This document shows positions 61,923 to 64,000 of a DNA stretch of 64,000 nucleotides, one piece after another. Source of the stretch: Streptomyces tagetis (lineage in GTDB: Bacteria; Actinomycetota; Actinomycetes; Streptomycetales; Streptomycetaceae); assembly GCF_018069565.1 (NCBI RefSeq), contig NZ_JAGPNL010000002.1, positions 682,001 to 746,000 of the forward strand. The letters run 5' to 3'. Below the pieces are notes generated by a model. The model did not search any database and was not told the DNA's origin. It saw nothing but the letters and a program-made list of their open reading frames with translations. A program made the translations under genes and the position numbers. Each line of letters opens with the position of its first letter. Position 1 is the first letter of the stretch.

Positions 61923-62714
61923 TCAGGCGGAGGCCGTCGCCGCCGCGGCCACCGGGACCACCACCGGCGACCCGTCCGACGGGGCGGTGAGCACCTCCGC
62001 GTCCACCCCGTACAACTCCCTGACCAGCGCGGCGTCGATGGTCTCGCGGGGCGGGCCGCAGGCCACCACCCGGCCGTCCCGCATCGCCACCAGCGAGTCG
62101 GCGTAACGGGCGGCGGCGGCCAGATCGTGCACGACCATGACGACGGTGCGCCCGTCGGCCGCGATCCGCCGCACCAGGTCCAGCACCTCGACCGCGTGCC
62201 CGATGTCCAGCGCGCTGGTGGGCTCGTCCAGCAGCAGTACCGGCGTCTCCTGGGCCAGGGCCATTGCCAGCCAGCAGCGCTGGCGCTGGCCGCCGGACAG
62301 CTCCTCCAGCCGGCGCCCCGCCAGCTCCGTCGTGCCGGTGGCCTCCAGGGCCCGGCCGACGGCCCGTTCGTCCTCGTGCGACCACTGGCGGAACAGGCCC
62401 TGGTGCGGATGGCGGCCGTAGCGGACCAGGCCGGCCACGGTGACGGCCTCCGGTGCCTGCGGCGACTGGGGGAGCAGCGCGATGCGGTGCGCCGCCTCGC
62501 GCTGACGAAGGCCCCACACGTCCTCGCCGCCCACCAGGACCCGGCCCGACTCCGGTGCGTGCAGCCGGGCCATCGCCCTCAACAGGGTCGACTTGCCACA
62601 GCCGTTGGGGCCGACGATGGCGACCACCTGCCCACAGGGCACGGTCACGTCGACCCGGTTCACGACCGTACGACCGGAGTACCCGGCAATGAGCTGCTCG
62701 GTGCGCAGTTCCAC
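61923..62714 (-). CDS. Iron-siderophore ABC transporter ATP-binding protein
   Basis: 263 residues from GTG 62714. All ABC motifs present: Walker A GPNGCGKST, Q loop LLPQSPQAPE, signature LSGGQRQR, Walker B VLLLDEPTSALD, and the switch His in VVHDLAAAARYAD. The sequence is of the FepC/FhuC group. It would drive uptake of ferric siderophores together with the divergent binding lipoprotein; permease genes are not in the window. The iron box at 62763 lies 49 bases upstream. Confidence 0.93.
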   Translation of the reverse strand: MELRTEQLIAGYSGRTVVNRVDVTVPCGQVVAIVGPNGCGKSTLLRAMARLHAPESGRVLVGGEDVWGLRQREAAHRIALLPQSPQAPEAVTVAGLVRYGRHPHQGLFRQWSHEDERAVGRALEATGTTELAGRRLEELSGGQRQRCWLAMALAQETPVLLLDEPTSALDIGHAVEVLDLVRRIAADGRTVVMVVHDLAAAARYADSLVAMRDGRVVACGPPRETIDAALVRELYGVDAEVLTAPSDGSPVVVPVAAAATASA

Positions 62715-62762
62715 CTGGACCGACCTTTCGCAGTGAGACGAAGCCCCTTGCCCGGAAGGCGT

Positions 62763-62781
62763 GAGGTAAGGCTAACCTTAC
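62763..62781. promoter_or_regulatory. DmdR1/IdeR iron box
   Basis: GAGGTAAGGCTAACCTTAC closely matches the 19-bp IdeR/DmdR consensus TTAGGTTAGGCTAACCTAA and lies between two divergent iron-uptake genes. Fe(II)-loaded regulator bound here would repress both. Confidence 0.9.
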
Positions 62782-62866
62782 TACCGCAGTGCGGTGGTGG
62801 CCCGCTGTGTCACCTCCCCCTGCCCATCTGCCTTTTCGTACGCCCCCGTTGAACCATGGAGACCGC

Positions 62867-63877
62867 ATGTCCCTGTCCAGACGTCCCTCCCCGATGCCCA
62901 CCCGCCGCACCGCCGGCCGGGCCGCCGCCGCGGCGGTCGCGGCGGCGCTGCTCCTGGCCGGGTGCGGCACGGACTCCGACGACGCGGACGCCAAGGACGC
63001 CGGCGGAGCGGGCAAGGACACCGCGGCCTCGGCCACGCGTACCGTCAAGGACGCCACCGGACGCGCCGTCGAGGTGCCCGCCGAGCCGAAGCGGATCGTG
63101 ACGCTCACTCAGGAGGACCTGGACGCCGTCCTCGCCCTCGGGCTGAAGCCCGTCGGCATCACCAACGGCCAGGGCCTCGACAAGCCGCCCGCCTACCTCG
63201 CCGCCAAGGTGAGCGGCATCGACGTCGTCGGCAACCTGCTCCAGCCCGTGATGGACAAGGTGGTCGCCGCCAAGCCCGACCTCATCCTCGCCGGTGACAT
63301 GCAGGACGAGCAGGTGCTCGGGCAACTGCGCGAGATCACGCCGGCCACCCTCGTCACGATGGCCCCCACCGACGACTGGAAGCTGTCCTTCCGGGGCATC
63401 GGCAACGCCGTCAACAAGCTGGACGCGGCGAACGAGGTCATCACCGGGCACGAGGAGGCCGCCAAGGCCGCCGGCGAGAAGCTGGGCGCGAACAAGGGCG
63501 CCGAGGTCTCCATCGTCCGCTGGAACCCGGACGGCCCGAGCTGGATGGAGAACAAGCAGTTCGCCAGCGGCATCGCCCTGGAGATGGGCCTCAAGCGGCC
63601 GAAGGCGCAGAACAAGGACGGCAACGCGCACACGCCCTCGCTGAGCCTGGAGAAGATCAACGAGATCGACGGCGACTGGCTCTTCCTGTCGACCCTCACC
63701 TCCGACGGCGAGAAGGCCCTCGAAGACGTCCGGGCCAAGGCCGCCTACAAGGACCTCAACGCGGTCGAGAAGGGCCACGCCGTCACCGTCGACGGCTCGG
63801 TCTGGTCCACGCGCGGCGGACCGCTCGCCGCCGACGTGGTGATGGGCGACATCAGCAAGGCGCTGGGCGGCTCCTGA
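62867..63877 (+). CDS. Iron-siderophore substrate-binding lipoprotein
   Basis: 336 residues from ATG 62867 (GGAG upstream; an overlapping ATG 11 bases earlier is in another frame). Lipoprotein signal with lipobox LLLAGC (Cys about residue 33), then a FepB/FecB-type periplasmic binding fold: VKDATGRAVEVPAEPKRIVTL, then VVAAKPDLILA and a long linking helix. Anchored on the outside of the membrane, it should bind ferric siderophore for an ABC importer. Divergent from the ATPase across an iron box. Confidence 0.93.
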   Translation: MSLSRRPSPMPTRRTAGRAAAAAVAAALLLAGCGTDSDDADAKDAGGAGKDTAASATRTVKDATGRAVEVPAEPKRIVTLTQEDLDAVLALGLKPVGITNGQGLDKPPAYLAAKVSGIDVVGNLLQPVMDKVVAAKPDLILAGDMQDEQVLGQLREITPATLVTMAPTDDWKLSFRGIGNAVNKLDAANEVITGHEEAAKAAGEKLGANKGAEVSIVRWNPDGPSWMENKQFASGIALEMGLKRPKAQNKDGNAHTPSLSLEKINEIDGDWLFLSTLTSDGEKALEDVRAKAAYKDLNAVEKGHAVTVDGSVWSTRGGPLAADVVMGDISKALGGS

Positions 63878-63908
63878 CGCCCCGTCGCCCTCCGGTGTCC
63901 TGCGGAGG

Positions 63909-63940
63909 GGGTGCGGGCGGCCCGACGGCCGCCCGCACCC
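63909..63940. terminator. Bidirectional terminator after the binding lipoprotein
   Basis: 14-bp perfect stem GGGTGCGGGCGGCC with GGCCGCCCGCACCC, 4-base loop, between convergent gene ends. Confidence 0.85.
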
Positions 63941-63949
63941 CGCGCGTCC

Positions 63950-64000
63950 TCAGCCGGTGGGCCCCGCGTGCCCCTTCCGCCGGGAGCGGGCGAAGTCCGC
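63950..64000 (-). CDS. C-terminal end of an unknown gene (partial)
   Basis: The minus strand reads ADFARSRRKGHAGPTG and stop (TGA at 63952-63950) with coding-type third positions. Placed directly after a bidirectional terminator, it is probably the end of a convergent gene. Too short to identify. Confidence 0.4.
   Translation of the reverse strand, partial: ADFARSRRKGHAGPTG

Overview
The window is about 73% G+C, with C/G at nearly every third codon position and many overlapping start/stop codons. It carries a conservon (cvnABCD-P450), lipoproteins, secreted xylanolytic enzymes and a DevR/OsdR-type hypoxia regulon. This points to Streptomyces or a very close relative. Gene content resembles several regions known from the S. 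coelicolor chromosome arms (conservon 10, the SCO7467/SCO7468 prenyl-indole pair, the paa cluster, the osdKR/nar2 island), here next to one another. That comparison is from memory, not from an alignment.

Layout. 1-2.3 kb: a partial unknown gene, a short Rpf/transglycosylase-like secreted protein and a lipoprotein. 2.9-6.8 kb: a conservon (sensor-like ATPase, roadblock, DUF742, small GTPase) with a CYP157-like P450 lacking the ExxR motif. 6.8-9.5 kb: a tryptophan prenyltransferase and a convergent flavin monooxygenase; a 35-codon ORF containing a perfect intrinsic terminator precedes the prenyltransferase. 9.6-15.4 kb: phenylacetate degradation genes paaK-paaI and divergent paaABCDE, with two matching TetR-type operators between them. 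15.4-23.1 kb: CE15 esterase under a perfect CebR box, an MFS exporter with a divergent CGNR regulator, a voltage-gated cation channel, and a GH11 xylanase/CE4 acetylxylan esterase operon whose 3' modules share a 278-bp identical repeat. 23.1-24.8 kb: GtrA-like protein, an aberrant tRNA-Gly(UCC)-like gene with its own terminator, a broken methyltransferase and msrA.

24.8-53.4 kb is a low-oxygen/nitrogen-oxide island: narGHJI with a translationally coupled VKOR-family protein, two hemerythrins, a radical SAM/SPASM enzyme, a very large membrane-anchored cupredoxin-NirK fusion, CopD-like protein, Acg-type nitroreductase, NarK, flavohemoprotein, PNPOx-like protein, an OsdR/OsdK (DosR/DosS-like) two-component pair, DoxX-like protein, alcohol dehydrogenases, a tandem universal stress protein, a hydrolase and an Rv1733c-like protein. 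Palindromes of the form GGGGMCC-N-GGCCCC precede seven of the transcription units, so the island looks like one regulon controlled by the pair it encodes.

53.4-64 kb: TetR regulator with quinone oxidoreductase and a second Acg-type nitroreductase, a 3-hydroxyisobutyryl-CoA hydrolase, thiI, metE behind a cobalamin riboswitch, and a divergent siderophore-uptake ATPase and binding lipoprotein around a DmdR/IdeR iron box. The most unusual items are the tRNA-Gly-like gene, the terminator-bearing leader ORF, and the NirK fusion with its regulon.
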